Shown here: positions 1 through 8,517 of the stretch, in pieces
How the letters are laid out: every line of letters starts with the position of its first letter
How positions within the stretch are numbered: the first letter of the stretch is position 1
From: Streptomyces venezuelae
GTDB taxonomy: Bacteria > Actinomycetota > Actinomycetes > Streptomycetales > Streptomycetaceae
Length of the DNA: 64,000 nt
Direction of reading: 5' to 3'
Assembly: GCF_008642375.1 (NCBI RefSeq)
Contig: NZ_CP029194.1
Location: 4,944,501-5,008,500 of the forward strand
Program-made: the position numbers and the translations under genes
Notes under the pieces: model-generated
What the model saw: the letters and a program-made list of their open reading frames with translations, nothing else
What the model was told of the DNA's origin: nothing
Databases searched by the model: none

Positions 1-352
1 CGGCGATCCGGTGGAGCTCGTCCCGCCATTCGGGTGCCTCGCCGGAGGCGGCGAGCTCTTCCTCCAGCTCCGTGTAGAGCGCCTCGACCAGACCGTCGAG
101 CAGCGCGTCCTTCCCCGCCGCGTACCGGTACAGCGCCATGGCCTCCACCCCGAGCTCGGCGCCGGTCCTGCGCATGCTCAGCGCGGACAGCCCCTCGCGG
201 TCGACCAGCGCCAGGGCGGTGGCGAGCACGCGCTCGCGGCTCAGCCGGCCGTACCGCCCGTGGTCGCCGGCCCGGCGGCCGGGCGTGCGGCGCCCGGGCG
301 CAGGGGCCCCTGCCCCGGGGGTTTCCGCCGGGGGGTCCTTCTCGATCGCCAT
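1..352 (-). CDS. TetR-family transcriptional regulator, N-terminal part (runs off the window)
   Basis: The first 117 codons of a minus-strand gene are present and the C-terminus lies beyond base 1. After a Pro/Gly/Arg-rich N-terminal tail of about 35 residues comes a TetR DNA-binding domain: an RERVLATALALVDREG helix, then a helix-turn-helix with SMRRTGAELGVEAMALYRYAAGKDALLDGL. The AMALYRY recognition-helix pattern is typical of the TetR_C/TetR1-like branch. The ATG at 352-350 is the first start after the intergenic region. The gene diverges from the polysaccharide operon, and palindromic sequence at 392-412 may be its operator. The ligand and target cannot be read from this fragment. Confidence 0.85.
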   Translation of the reverse strand, partial: MAIEKDPPAETPGAGAPAPGRRTPGRRAGDHGRYGRLSRERVLATALALVDREGLSALSMRRTGAELGVEAMALYRYAAGKDALLDGLVEALYTELEEELAASGEAPEWRDELHRIA

Positions 353-391
353 GTGCCCGCCTTGACCGTGGGACATCCAGGGATAAAGTGT

Positions 392-412
392 ACGTATACG
401 TCGTAAACGTAT
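392..412. promoter_or_regulatory. Candidate TetR operator in divergent promoter region
   Basis: Two overlapping palindromes sit in the 179-bp gap between the divergent TetR gene and the first glycosyltransferase: ACGTATACGT (392-401, perfect) and ATACGT-N5-ACGTAT (396-412). This AT-richer patch stands out from the surrounding GC-rich DNA. Its position suits autoregulation by the adjacent TetR protein, which is inference only. Confidence 0.4.
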
Positions 413-531
413 GGTGTATCGGCAGGGAGAACCCGCCGATTGCCACGTTCCGGCGGACGGCCTCCGCAGCACGCCAGCACGCCAGCACGACGGCACCACG
501 CGACCGTGCACCGATTCGATCCGGAGCCATC

Positions 532-1395
532 ATGACCACTCACCCGACCCTGCCGCGAAGCACAGACTCCCGGCCCGTCGACCACCCGCTCCGGCGCTCC
601 ACCGACCCGCCCCCGCACCCGATGCGGCGCGCCGAGGACAGGACACCGACCCGCCCCGCCGTGAGCCTGGTGATCCCGGCCCTCAACGAGGCACGCAACA
701 TCCCCTGGGTCTTCGAGCAGATCCCGGACTGCGTCGGCGAGGTCCTGCTCGTCGACGGCGACTCCCACGACGCCACGGTCCGCGTGGCCACCCGGATCCT
801 GCCCACCGTCCGCAGCATCCCGCAGAGCGGCAAGGGCAAGGGGAACGCCCTGCGCACCGGCTTCCTCGCGGCGCGCGGGGAGTACGTGGTGATGATGGAC
901 GCGGACGGCAGCATGTCCCCCGCCGAGATCCCGCACTTCGTGCACTTCCTGGAGAACGGCTACGACTTCGTCAAGGGCTCGCGCTTCGTCGAGGGCGGCG
1001 GCTCGCTCGACATCACCCGCTTCCGCAGCCTCGGCAACCACGCCCTGCTCGCCCTCGTGAACCGGCTCTACGACGCCACGCTGACCGACCTCTGCTACGG
1101 CTTCTGCGCCTTCCGGCGCAGCTTCCTCGACCAACTGGACCTGCACGCAACCGGTTTCGAGATCGAGGCCGAGATGATCGTGCACGCGCTGCGCTCCGGG
1201 CTCCGGATCGCCGAGGTCCCGAGCCTCGAACTGCCCCGCCGCAACGGACAGTCCAACCTGCACGCGATCTCCGACGGACGCCGGGTGCTGCGCACGCTCC
1301 TGTCCGAGCGCCCCGGCAACCAGGTCCAGAAGGCGAACGGTCAGCAGGCGAACGGCCGGCCCGCTTCCGCACCTCGGGAGCGGAGCACGCCGTGA
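532..1395 (+). CDS. GT2 glycosyltransferase, dolichol-phosphate-mannose-synthase-like
   Basis: 287-residue family 2 glycosyltransferase, probably cytosolic or membrane-associated, transferring a sugar from a nucleotide sugar to a lipid carrier or glycan. After a Pro/Arg-rich tail of about 44 residues the GT-A fold begins with VSLVIPALNEARNI. A first Asp motif (VDGDSHD, about residue 75) follows, then the metal-binding DADGS near residue 124. The sequence resembles DPM1-type enzymes but has no C-terminal membrane segments. ATG 532 is chosen because the frame upstream is low-quality Arg/Pro sequence. It is the first gene of a coupled operon; its TGA overlaps the next GTG in a GTGA. The sugar is unknown. 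Confidence 0.85.
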   Translation: MTTHPTLPRSTDSRPVDHPLRRSTDPPPHPMRRAEDRTPTRPAVSLVIPALNEARNIPWVFEQIPDCVGEVLLVDGDSHDATVRVATRILPTVRSIPQSGKGKGNALRTGFLAARGEYVVMMDADGSMSPAEIPHFVHFLENGYDFVKGSRFVEGGGSLDITRFRSLGNHALLALVNRLYDATLTDLCYGFCAFRRSFLDQLDLHATGFEIEAEMIVHALRSGLRIAEVPSLELPRRNGQSNLHAISDGRRVLRTLLSERPGNQVQKANGQQANGRPASAPRERSTP

Positions 1396-2771
1396 CCGGC
1401 GTGGCCGTCCGTCCGCTCGCGCTGTCGGGGCCGCTGCCGGTCGTGGACATCGACCTCGCCGAGCCCGGGGCGTTCCGGCGCCCCGGCGGCGGGGCCTGGA
1501 CCAGGCCGTCGGGCCGCGCGCTCGGTCTCGTACGGCTCCACGGGCGCCCCCTGGGGATGGCCGAGGCGTCCTGTGACGGTCCCGAGGAGCTGTGGGAGGC
1601 GCTCGCGGCCTCGGCGCGGCGGGAGTTCCCCATCGGGGAGGGGACCCCGACGCGCGCGCCGGAGCCCGTCGAGGCGCCCGCGATCAGCGTCATCGTGGCC
1701 ACGCGGAACCGCGCCCGGATGCTCCGCGACTGCCTGGACTCGCTGCTGGCGGTGGAGTACCCACGGTTCGAGGTGATCGTCGTGGACAACGCCCCGGCGG
1801 ACACCTCCACGGAGGAGCTCGTCCGGAGGGAGTACGGCGGGTCCCTGCGGGGGCACGGCCCCGCCGTCCGCTATCTGTGCGAGCCCGTGCCCGGTCTCGC
1901 CCGGGCCCACAACCGGGGGCTCACCGCCGCCCGTGGCGCCATCAGCGCCTTCACCGACGACGACACCCTCGTCGACCCGCGGTGGCTGACCGCGCTCGCC
2001 GCACCCTTCCTGGCGGACCCCGGGACCGGCTGCGTCACCGGCCTCATCGTCCCCGCCGAGCTGGACACCGAGGCGCAGGTCGCCCTGGAGCGGCACGGCG
2101 CCTTCGGGAAGGGGTACGCCCCCCGGACCTGGTCGCTGCGCGCCCCGCCCGCCGACCCGCTCTTCCCGTTCACCGCAGGCCGCTTCGGCTCCGGCGCGAA
2201 CATGGCGTTCCGTACGGATCTGCTGCACGAGCTCGGCGGCTTCGACCCGGCCACCGGCGTCGGCACCCCCGCGCACGGCGGCGACGACCTGCTCTCCTTC
2301 TTCCGGGTACTGGCCCACGGCCGCGCCCTCGCCTACGAGCCCGCCGCGATCGTCTGGCACCGGCACCGGCGCACCCCCGAAGCCCTCGCCGCGCAGGCGT
2401 TCGGCTACGGCGCGGGGTTCGGCGCCTATCTGGCCGGGGCGCTCGCCCACGAACCCCGCATGCTGCCCGCGCTGCTGCGCCGGCTGCCCGGCGGAGTCCG
2501 GTACGTGATCGCCAGGAACCGCGAACGGGCCGGACAGAGCGCGGGACCGGGCGCAGATCCGACCGCGGGCCCGGCCGCACGACCGACCTCGGGGCCCTCC
2601 GGGCTCGCCCTGCTGGAACTGCGCGGCCTGCTCTACGGCCCGTACGGCTACCTGCGCAGCCGCCTGATCGAGCGCCGTCTGCGCCGTCTGCGCCGGCGGA
2701 CCGGGACCGGGCACCGCCGCCACGGGGATCTCGCGGACCCCGGCCCCCTGAGGCGGGGCGAAGCGCGATGA
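1392..2771 (+). CDS. GT2 glycosyltransferase
   Basis: 459-residue family 2 glycosyltransferase starting at GTG 1392, 4 bases inside the previous gene. The N-terminal ~100 residues are a variable domain. The GT-A core then starts with ISVIVATRNRARMLRDCLDSLL, followed by VVDNAPAD and the DDDT metal motif. A conserved GANMAFR and a GGDDLLSFFR acceptor-side motif come further on. The last ~60 residues carry an Arg-rich tail that could sit on the membrane. It is translationally coupled to its neighbours, so it probably acts in the same glycan assembly. Donor and acceptor are unknown. Confidence 0.85.
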   Translation: MTGVAVRPLALSGPLPVVDIDLAEPGAFRRPGGGAWTRPSGRALGLVRLHGRPLGMAEASCDGPEELWEALAASARREFPIGEGTPTRAPEPVEAPAISVIVATRNRARMLRDCLDSLLAVEYPRFEVIVVDNAPADTSTEELVRREYGGSLRGHGPAVRYLCEPVPGLARAHNRGLTAARGAISAFTDDDTLVDPRWLTALAAPFLADPGTGCVTGLIVPAELDTEAQVALERHGAFGKGYAPRTWSLRAPPADPLFPFTAGRFGSGANMAFRTDLLHELGGFDPATGVGTPAHGGDDLLSFFRVLAHGRALAYEPAAIVWHRHRRTPEALAAQAFGYGAGFGAYLAGALAHEPRMLPALLRRLPGGVRYVIARNRERAGQSAGPGADPTAGPAARPTSGPSGLALLELRGLLYGPYGYLRSRLIERRLRRLRRRTGTGHRRHGDLADPGPLRRGEAR

Positions 2772-4147
2772 CCGAGCCGCGTACCGCACCCCCCACCCCC
2801 GCGGCCCTGGTCGCCGACCCGGCGGCCGCAGGGGAGCAGGTCCCCCTCGACACGCGGCGCTCGCTCGGCGCGGTCGTCCGGTCCGGCGTCGCCGCCGTGT
2901 TCCCCCGCGACCCGCTGCTGCGCAACGGGCACCTCCTCGCGATCAGCTCCCTCGTCAGCTCCGCGCTGGGCTCGATCTTCTGGGTCCTGGCCACGCACTG
3001 GTACGACGACGAGGTCGTGGGCCTCAGCTACTCCGCGCTCTCCATGACCCTGCTGCTGGCCAGCATCGGACAGCTCAACCTCTCCGACTTCCTCGTCCGG
3101 TTCGTGCCCTCCGCCGGCCACCACACCCGCCGGATGATCCTCGTCTGCTACGGCGTGAGCGCCGCCGTCAGCTCCCTGGTGGCCATCGGCTTCCTGATGC
3201 TCGTCCCCGTGGTCGCCCCCGGCCTCGACTTCCTGCTGACCCCCGTGACCGCCGCCTGCTTCGTCGCCGCCACCGCCGGATACGCCGTCTTCGTCATGCA
3301 GGACGGCGCACTCACCGCGGTGCGGCGGCCCGGCTGGGTGGTGGGCGAGAACGTGATCTTCGCCTGCGTGAAGATCGGGCTGCTCGGCCTGGGCGCGGCC
3401 CTTGCGCTGTTCTCCGGCATCCTGCTCTCCTGGGTCGGGGCGCTCGCGGTCTCCCTCGTCGTCGCCAACTTCGTCCTGCTGCGGCGGGCCGTGCCCGAGC
3501 ACGTCCGGGGGTCGACGGAGGCACAGCGGCCGGCCCGGGCGCTGCGGTACGCCGCCGCCGACTACGTCGGCTCGCTCTTCCGGATGGCGGCGTACACCGT
3601 CGTCCCGCTGCTCGTCCTGAACAGCCTGGGCGCCGAGCAGAGCGCCTACTTCTCGCTCGCCTGGATCGTCGGCTACGTGCTCTACCTGATCGCCCGCAAT
3701 CTGGGCAGCTCCCTCGTCGTGGAGGCGGTGAGCAGCCCGGAGCGGCTGGTCGAGCACACGATGAGGATGCTGCGCCACACGGGCCTGCTCCTCGGCGCGG
3801 GCATCGTCGTCGTCGTCGCGTTCGCGCCGCAGATCCTCTCCCTCTTCGGCCCCGAGTACGCCGAGCACGGCTCCACCCTGCTGCGGCTCCTCGCCCTGTC
3901 CGCCCTGCCGAACATCCTGGTCAGCCTCGCCATCGACGTGTGGCGGGCGCGCCGGCGGCTGCGGTGGGCGGTCGGCGTGCAGTTCGCGATGTGCGTGCTG
4001 GTCCTGGGGCTCACCAAGCTGCTGCTGCCGACGCTGGGGATCACCGGGGCGGGCGTCGCCTGGCTGGTGACCATGTGCCTGCTCGCCGCGCCGCTGGTGA
4101 TCTGGCGGACGCGCTGGCTCACGACCGGATCACGGAGGTCCTCGTGA
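2768..4147 (+). CDS. Polysaccharide flippase-like membrane protein (MATE/Wzx fold)
   Basis: 459-residue integral membrane protein with about twelve hydrophobic segments, the pattern of oligosaccharide flippases of the MOP superfamily. These move lipid-linked sugars across the plasma membrane. The start ATG 2768 overlaps the previous stop (ATGA). The first ~45 residues are cytosolic and Pro/Ala-rich. The segment around ISSLVSSALGSIFWVLATHW begins the membrane core. No catalytic motif is expected in this family. Its place among three glycosyltransferases and a deacetylase supports export of their product. Family assignment rests on topology and context rather than on a signature motif. Confidence 0.75.
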   Translation: MTEPRTAPPTPAALVADPAAAGEQVPLDTRRSLGAVVRSGVAAVFPRDPLLRNGHLLAISSLVSSALGSIFWVLATHWYDDEVVGLSYSALSMTLLLASIGQLNLSDFLVRFVPSAGHHTRRMILVCYGVSAAVSSLVAIGFLMLVPVVAPGLDFLLTPVTAACFVAATAGYAVFVMQDGALTAVRRPGWVVGENVIFACVKIGLLGLGAALALFSGILLSWVGALAVSLVVANFVLLRRAVPEHVRGSTEAQRPARALRYAAADYVGSLFRMAAYTVVPLLVLNSLGAEQSAYFSLAWIVGYVLYLIARNLGSSLVVEAVSSPERLVEHTMRMLRHTGLLLGAGIVVVVAFAPQILSLFGPEYAEHGSTLLRLLALSALPNILVSLAIDVWRARRRLRWAVGVQFAMCVLVLGLTKLLLPTLGITGAGVAWLVTMCLLAAPLVIWRTRWLTTGSRRSS

Positions 4148-5127
4148 ACACCGAGACCGAGAACCGGACCGGCGCCGGCGCCCGCCCCGCGCCGAGCCTG
4201 ACCGTCGTCGTCTGCGCCTACACCCTCGACCGCTGGGACGACCTGCGGACGGCGATCGCGTCGCTGCGGGCCCAGCGGCGCCCCGTGGAGGAGACCGTGC
4301 TGGTCGTCGACCACTGCCCCGAGCTGTACGAGCGGGCGTCCGCCGCCTTCCCCGAGGTGCGGGTGCTCGCGAACCGTGAGTGCCAGGGGCTGTCCGGGGC
4401 GCGCAACACCGGGGTGGCGGCCGCGCGTTGCGAGGTCGTCGCCTTCCTCGACGACGACGCGGCAGCCGACCCGGACTGGTCCGCGCGGCTCCTCGCCCGC
4501 TATGCCGACCGGGCCGTCGTGGGCGTCGGCGGCCTGGTCCGGCCCTGGTGGGTCACCCGGCGGCCGGTGTGGTTCCCGCGCGAGTTCGACTGGGTCGTCG
4601 GCTGCTCCTACCGGGGACTGCCCGAACAGACCTCACCGGTACGGAACTTCATCGGCGCCAACATGTCCTTCCGGCGCGCCGAGGTGATCGCCGCCGGAGG
4701 TTTCCGCACCGACCTGGGACGGGTGGGCAAGCGCCCCCTCGGCTGCGAGGAGACCGAGCTGTGCCTGCGCGTCGCGGCCCGCCGCCCGGCCGCCGTCCTG
4801 CTCCACGAACCCGCCGCCGCGGTCCGCCACCGAGTGCCCGCGGCCCGCGCCACCTGGGCGTACTTCTTCGCACGGTGCTACGCCGAGGGACTGTCCAAGG
4901 CGCGCGTCGCCCAGCTCGGCAGCACCCGCGCGGCCCTGTCCAGCGAGCGCGCCTATCTGCGGTCGACCGTCCCGAAGGCCTTCGTGCGGGCGCTGCGGCC
5001 CGGCCGCCCCGGCGGGCTGCGCACGGCCTCGGCGCTCGTCGGCGGCGTCGGGGTGACCGTCGCGGGTTACGTCGTGGGCCGGGCCCGGCGACCGGCGGGA
5101 GTGGGAGCGGACGGAGGGCTGTCATGA
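4144..5127 (+). CDS. GT2 glycosyltransferase
   Basis: 327-residue family 2 glycosyltransferase starting at GTG 4144 (GTGA overlap with the flippase gene). The core begins with LTVVVCAYTLDRWDDLRTAIASL. The metal-binding motif FLDDDAAADPDW lies near residue 100. FIGANMSFRRAEV and CEETELCLRV are the acceptor-side motifs seen in GT2 enzymes of surface glycan clusters. A hydrophobic stretch near the C-terminus (SALVGGVGVTVAGYVVG) could anchor it to the membrane. It is the third GT2 of the operon; donor sugar unknown. Confidence 0.85.
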   Translation: MNTETENRTGAGARPAPSLTVVVCAYTLDRWDDLRTAIASLRAQRRPVEETVLVVDHCPELYERASAAFPEVRVLANRECQGLSGARNTGVAAARCEVVAFLDDDAAADPDWSARLLARYADRAVVGVGGLVRPWWVTRRPVWFPREFDWVVGCSYRGLPEQTSPVRNFIGANMSFRRAEVIAAGGFRTDLGRVGKRPLGCEETELCLRVAARRPAAVLLHEPAAAVRHRVPAARATWAYFFARCYAEGLSKARVAQLGSTRAALSSERAYLRSTVPKAFVRALRPGRPGGLRTASALVGGVGVTVAGYVVGRARRPAGVGADGGLS

Positions 5128-5945
5128 CCGCCGTGTCCGCCGCCGTGCCCGTCTTCCTGTACCACTCGGTCTCGGCCGACCCGCCGTCCTGGATCGCGCC
5201 GTTCACGGTCGCGCCGCGCGTCTTCGTCGAGCAGCTGGAGACGATCGCCGACAGCGGCCTGCGGCTCGTGCCGCTGCGCCTGCTGGTGGAAGCGCAGCGC
5301 GGCGGCCCGCCGCTTCCCGCCCGCTCCGCGGTCCTCACCTTCGACGACGGCTTCGCCGACTTCCACTCGACCGTGCTGCCCCTGCTCGTCCGCTTCGGCT
5401 TCCCCGCCACCCTGTACGTCACCACCGGCGCCCTGCGCGGCCGGGGCGGCGACACGGTGGACGAGGTCTTCCCGCCGGAGTCGCGGATGCTCGGCTGGCG
5501 CCAGCTCGTCGGACTTGACGAGTACGGCGTCGAGGTCGGCGGCCACACACGGACCCACCCCCAGCTGGACACCCTGCCCGCCCGGCGGGTGTGGGACGAA
5601 GTGGCGGGGTGCGGGCGCGAGCTGGAGGACTTCCTCGGGCGCCGGGTCACCTCCTTCGCCTATCCGCACGGCTACTCCAGCCCGGCGGTGCGGGAGCAGG
5701 TGCTCGCGGCCGGGTGGACCTCGGCGACGGCGGTGCGCGACGCGTTCAGCTCGGCGGACGACGATCCGCTGCGCATCGCCCGGCTGATGGTCCGCGCCGA
5801 CACGGACCGGGACCGGTTCCGGCAGTGGACCCTGGGCGACGCGGCGCCGGTCGCGCCCTTCCCCGAAGGGCCGATGACCAAGGGCTGGCGCGCCTACCGA
5901 CGGATGAGGGCCCGGCTGAACGTGCCGTACAAGGCGGTCTCCTAG
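5124..5945 (+). CDS. Polysaccharide deacetylase (NodB homology, CE4)
   Basis: 273-residue CE4-type deacetylase. These metal-dependent enzymes remove N- or O-acetyl groups from polysaccharides. LTFDDGFADF (about residues 71-80) supplies the catalytic Asp and metal-binding Asp. HTRTHPQLD (near residue 140) is the HxxxH metal site. SFAYPHGY is the third conserved motif. The start ATG 5124 overlaps the upstream stop by 4 bases. No signal peptide is evident, so it may act in the cytoplasm on the nascent glycan or be exported another way. It is the last gene of the five-gene coupled operon and faces the GH16 gene 15 bp away. Confidence 0.85.
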   Translation: MTAVSAAVPVFLYHSVSADPPSWIAPFTVAPRVFVEQLETIADSGLRLVPLRLLVEAQRGGPPLPARSAVLTFDDGFADFHSTVLPLLVRFGFPATLYVTTGALRGRGGDTVDEVFPPESRMLGWRQLVGLDEYGVEVGGHTRTHPQLDTLPARRVWDEVAGCGRELEDFLGRRVTSFAYPHGYSSPAVREQVLAAGWTSATAVRDAFSSADDDPLRIARLMVRADTDRDRFRQWTLGDAAPVAPFPEGPMTKGWRAYRRMRARLNVPYKAVS

Positions 5946-5960
5946 GGGCCTGCCGGAGGC

Positions 5961-6833
5961 TCAGCGCTTCTCCCAGACCCGCACCCAGTCCACGTGCATC
6001 CGGGCCGTGCCGACCGACTCCGGGGGCTCCTTCGGCACCCCGACCGCCAGGTTGAGCAGGATCTCCATGGGCACGTCCGGGATCCGTTCGGTGTCCGTCA
6101 CGCGGAGGCGCTCGACGCCGTCCACGTACCAGACCAGCTCGTCGGGCTCCCACAGCAGGCCGAACACATGGAACTTCTCCGGGAAGTCGACCGGCCCGTA
6201 CGTGCCGCGCTGCCGCTCCTCGTCGCCGTCCTCCTCGCGCCAGTGCACGTACATGCTGACCTCCTGGGTGGTGTCCAGGAACTCCATGATGTCGATCTCC
6301 GGCGGGGTGAACCGCGCGGCGGGCATCAGCCAGAACGCGGGGAACATGCCCGCCTCGGGCGGGATTCTGATCGCCGCCTCGAAGTAGCCGTACGTGAACG
6401 TGCGCCGGGGCTCGGCGTACCAGTCGTCCCGGCCGGTGGAGACCATTCCGGAGGTCCACGGATAGGTCTCGTCGTCGCTGCCGCGGGTCTCGCGCCGCTC
6501 GGCGGTGAGGGTCAGCTCGCCGTCCCCCACGGAGACCTGCTCCGGCAGGTACCACTGCAGTTCGTCGTTGCCGCTGTTGGTGCAGCCGTCCTTGTTCCAG
6601 TCGTAGCAGGTTGTCCACGTCCGGTCGTCGAGTTCCGAGCCGTCGAACTCGTCGCTCAGCACGAGCCGCCACTCTTCGGACGGTGTCGGCCCGGCGGCGG
6701 CCTCCCCGGTGATCGCGGCCGGCCGGATGCTCCCGGCGGTGCCGGAGCAGGCGGCGGCCGTCACCAGCAGAAGGGACGACAGCGCCAGTGCCGCGGCCCG
6801 CCGGAGGGAACGGCGGGCGCCCTTCCCGTTCAC
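5961..6833 (-). CDS. Secreted GH16-family glycoside hydrolase (putative lipoprotein)
   Basis: 290-residue protein with a basic N-terminus, a hydrophobic core and VTAAAC as a plausible lipobox, so probably a lipoprotein. The mature part is a GH16 beta-jelly-roll. SDEFDGSELDDRTWT opens the domain, and EIDIME (about residues 178-183) carries the two catalytic glutamates of retaining endo-beta-glucanases. MYVHW, FGLLWEPDELVWYVDG and HVDWVRVWE are also family features. GTG 6833 overlaps the stop of the upstream flavoprotein gene (GTGA). It may trim or release the polysaccharide made by this locus; the actual glucan specificity (1,3 or 1,3-1,4) is not readable. Confidence 0.9.
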   Translation of the reverse strand: MNGKGARRSLRRAAALALSSLLLVTAAACSGTAGSIRPAAITGEAAAGPTPSEEWRLVLSDEFDGSELDDRTWTTCYDWNKDGCTNSGNDELQWYLPEQVSVGDGELTLTAERRETRGSDDETYPWTSGMVSTGRDDWYAEPRRTFTYGYFEAAIRIPPEAGMFPAFWLMPAARFTPPEIDIMEFLDTTQEVSMYVHWREEDGDEERQRGTYGPVDFPEKFHVFGLLWEPDELVWYVDGVERLRVTDTERIPDVPMEILLNLAVGVPKEPPESVGTARMHVDWVRVWEKR

Positions 6834-8095
6834 CGCTCCCCGCCCTCGTCCGCTCCCGCGGCGGCGGAGGCCGCGACCGATTCCGCGACGCGGGGCGCGG
6901 CGAACGTCGTCCCGTGGACGAACCGCAGGAGCGGGCCGAACGTGGGGGCCGCGGCCAGGCCGGTGAAGTACAGGCCGGGCACCGAGGACTCGCACCCCGC
7001 CGAGAGCACCGGCGCGCCGCCGGGCCAGGTCCGCACCGACGTCCGCAGCGCCGGCTCCAGGACGGGGATCCGCTCCACGTCCACCTGGTAGCCGGTGGCC
7101 GCCAGGACGTGGTCGGTGTGCAGGACGTCCCGCCGCCCCGCCGGGCCCGCGAGGGCCAGGCGCACGGCGCCGTCCTCCTGCCGGGCCGCCACCAGCCGGC
7201 GCGCGCACAGTACCGGGAAGCGGCCGTCGACCCGGTCCCGCAGCCACCACGCCCCGGACGGCCCGAGCACCGTGCGCAGGAAGTACGCGCGCGCCGGGCG
7301 CGGCAGCCGGCGGTAGGCGGCGGGGCCGCGGCTGACCGCGAAGAGGGACCAGCCGGGGCCCAGCGCCGAGCCGGGCTTGAGCAGCCGGTCGGGCCAGGAC
7401 CGGGCGGCCGGCCGGTCCGTCGGCGGCGGGTCGCCGAAGAGCAGGGCCCGGGTCCTCGCGATCACGACGGGTTCGGCGCCCGCCTCGTGCAGCAGGGCGG
7501 CGCTCTCCAGGGCCGACTGGCCGGCGCCGACGACGGCGACGCGCCGGCCGGCGAACGCGGCCAGGTCACGGTGGTCGCACGTGTGGGAGGCGAGGCCCGC
7601 CGCGGCGAGCGGCGCCAGTCCGGCCGGCCGGTGGGCGTACGCGACGAGTCCGGTGGCCACCACCACGGCCCGCGCGGCGACCTCCTCGCCGGAGGCCAGA
7701 CAGACGGCGAAACCGCGGTCGGCGCGGCGCACCTCGCGTACCGCCGTACGCTCCACGTCCGGCACGAGCCGCTCCTGGAACCAGTGGCCGTACGCGACGA
7801 ACTCCTCCACCGGGACGGGATAGGTGTCGCCCACCGGCGGCCGGCCCCGCTCGGCGCGGAAGTCCGCGAACCGGTGCCCGTCCTCGGGAGCGGAGATCGA
7901 TGACGCCGCCGGGACGGACTTGAGGAACATGCCGTCGGGCATGTGGGTCCGCCAGGTCTCCATCGGTTCGCCGAACACGCGCGTGGTGGTGTCGCCCGCA
8001 CGCAGCCAGGCGGCGGTGGCGAGCCCGAACGGACCGGCTCCGACGACCACCACGGGAAGCCGGCGGCGTCGGGAGTCCTGGGAGCCCTGGGCCAT
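6830..8095 (-). CDS. FAD/NAD(P)-dependent oxidoreductase (flavin monooxygenase-like)
   Basis: 421-residue flavoprotein with two Rossmann motifs: VVVVGAGPFGLATAAWLRAG at the N-terminus for FAD, and VAVVGAGQSALESAALLHEAGA near the middle for NAD(P)H. An ATGY-type motif (VLAATGYQVDVERI) occurs in the C-terminal third. This arrangement matches flavin-containing or N-hydroxylating monooxygenase-like proteins. An AGGAG ribosome site precedes ATG 8095. The gene lies within the polysaccharide locus, coupled to the GH16 gene, which suggests it modifies a sugar, lipid or amino-acid substituent. The substrate is unknown. Confidence 0.8.
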   Translation of the reverse strand: MAQGSQDSRRRRLPVVVVGAGPFGLATAAWLRAGDTTTRVFGEPMETWRTHMPDGMFLKSVPAASSISAPEDGHRFADFRAERGRPPVGDTYPVPVEEFVAYGHWFQERLVPDVERTAVREVRRADRGFAVCLASGEEVAARAVVVATGLVAYAHRPAGLAPLAAAGLASHTCDHRDLAAFAGRRVAVVGAGQSALESAALLHEAGAEPVVIARTRALLFGDPPPTDRPAARSWPDRLLKPGSALGPGWSLFAVSRGPAAYRRLPRPARAYFLRTVLGPSGAWWLRDRVDGRFPVLCARRLVAARQEDGAVRLALAGPAGRRDVLHTDHVLAATGYQVDVERIPVLEPALRTSVRTWPGGAPVLSAGCESSVPGLYFTGLAAAPTFGPLLRFVHGTTFAAPRVAESVAASAAAGADEGGER

Positions 8096-8128
8096 CGCGC
8101 GTCTCCTCTCCGGGGAGGAAAGGACTCT

Positions 8129-8506
8129 TCAACCAGCGTGCACCCCCGTGTCCCGGTTCCGCGCGCCGGGGCGGACGGACAGCAGGGCCAGGACGGAGGT
8201 CAGGACGGCGAGCGCGAGCAGGGACCGGGTGGCCGTGAAGACGCCGCCGAGGAAGAGCGCGACGGCCACGAGGGTCGTCAGGGCGAGGCCCAGGACGAGG
8301 GTGATGAGGGCGGTCTCCACGATCGCGGCAGGGTGCCCGTCCCGCGGGTGGCCGCCCGGGCGCAGCGCGAGCAGGGCCGCGAGACCCGGGCAGACGAGCA
8401 GGAAGGCGGTGATGGCGGCCACCCGCAGCGGGGCGGCGTCGGGCAGCGACATGGCGAGGAGCGCGAGCCATCCGGAGGCGGCGAGTCCCAGGCGCAGGAG
8501 TGTCAT
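8129..8506 (-). CDS. Small integral membrane protein, unknown function
   Basis: 125-residue very hydrophobic protein with four likely transmembrane segments (for example LGLAASGWLALLAMSL, VAAITAFLLVCPGLAALLAL and TALITLVLGLALTTLVAVALFLGGVF) and a short charged tail. It starts 11 bp after the large membrane protein gene upstream and is read in the same direction, so the two probably form a pair. I do not recognise a family. A role as an accessory subunit for the GT-C-like protein is possible but only inferred from adjacency. Confidence 0.65.
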   Translation of the reverse strand: MTLLRLGLAASGWLALLAMSLPDAAPLRVAAITAFLLVCPGLAALLALRPGGHPRDGHPAAIVETALITLVLGLALTTLVAVALFLGGVFTATRSLLALAVLTSVLALLSVRPGARNRDTGVHAG

Positions 8507-8517
8507 GAGGGGCCTCC

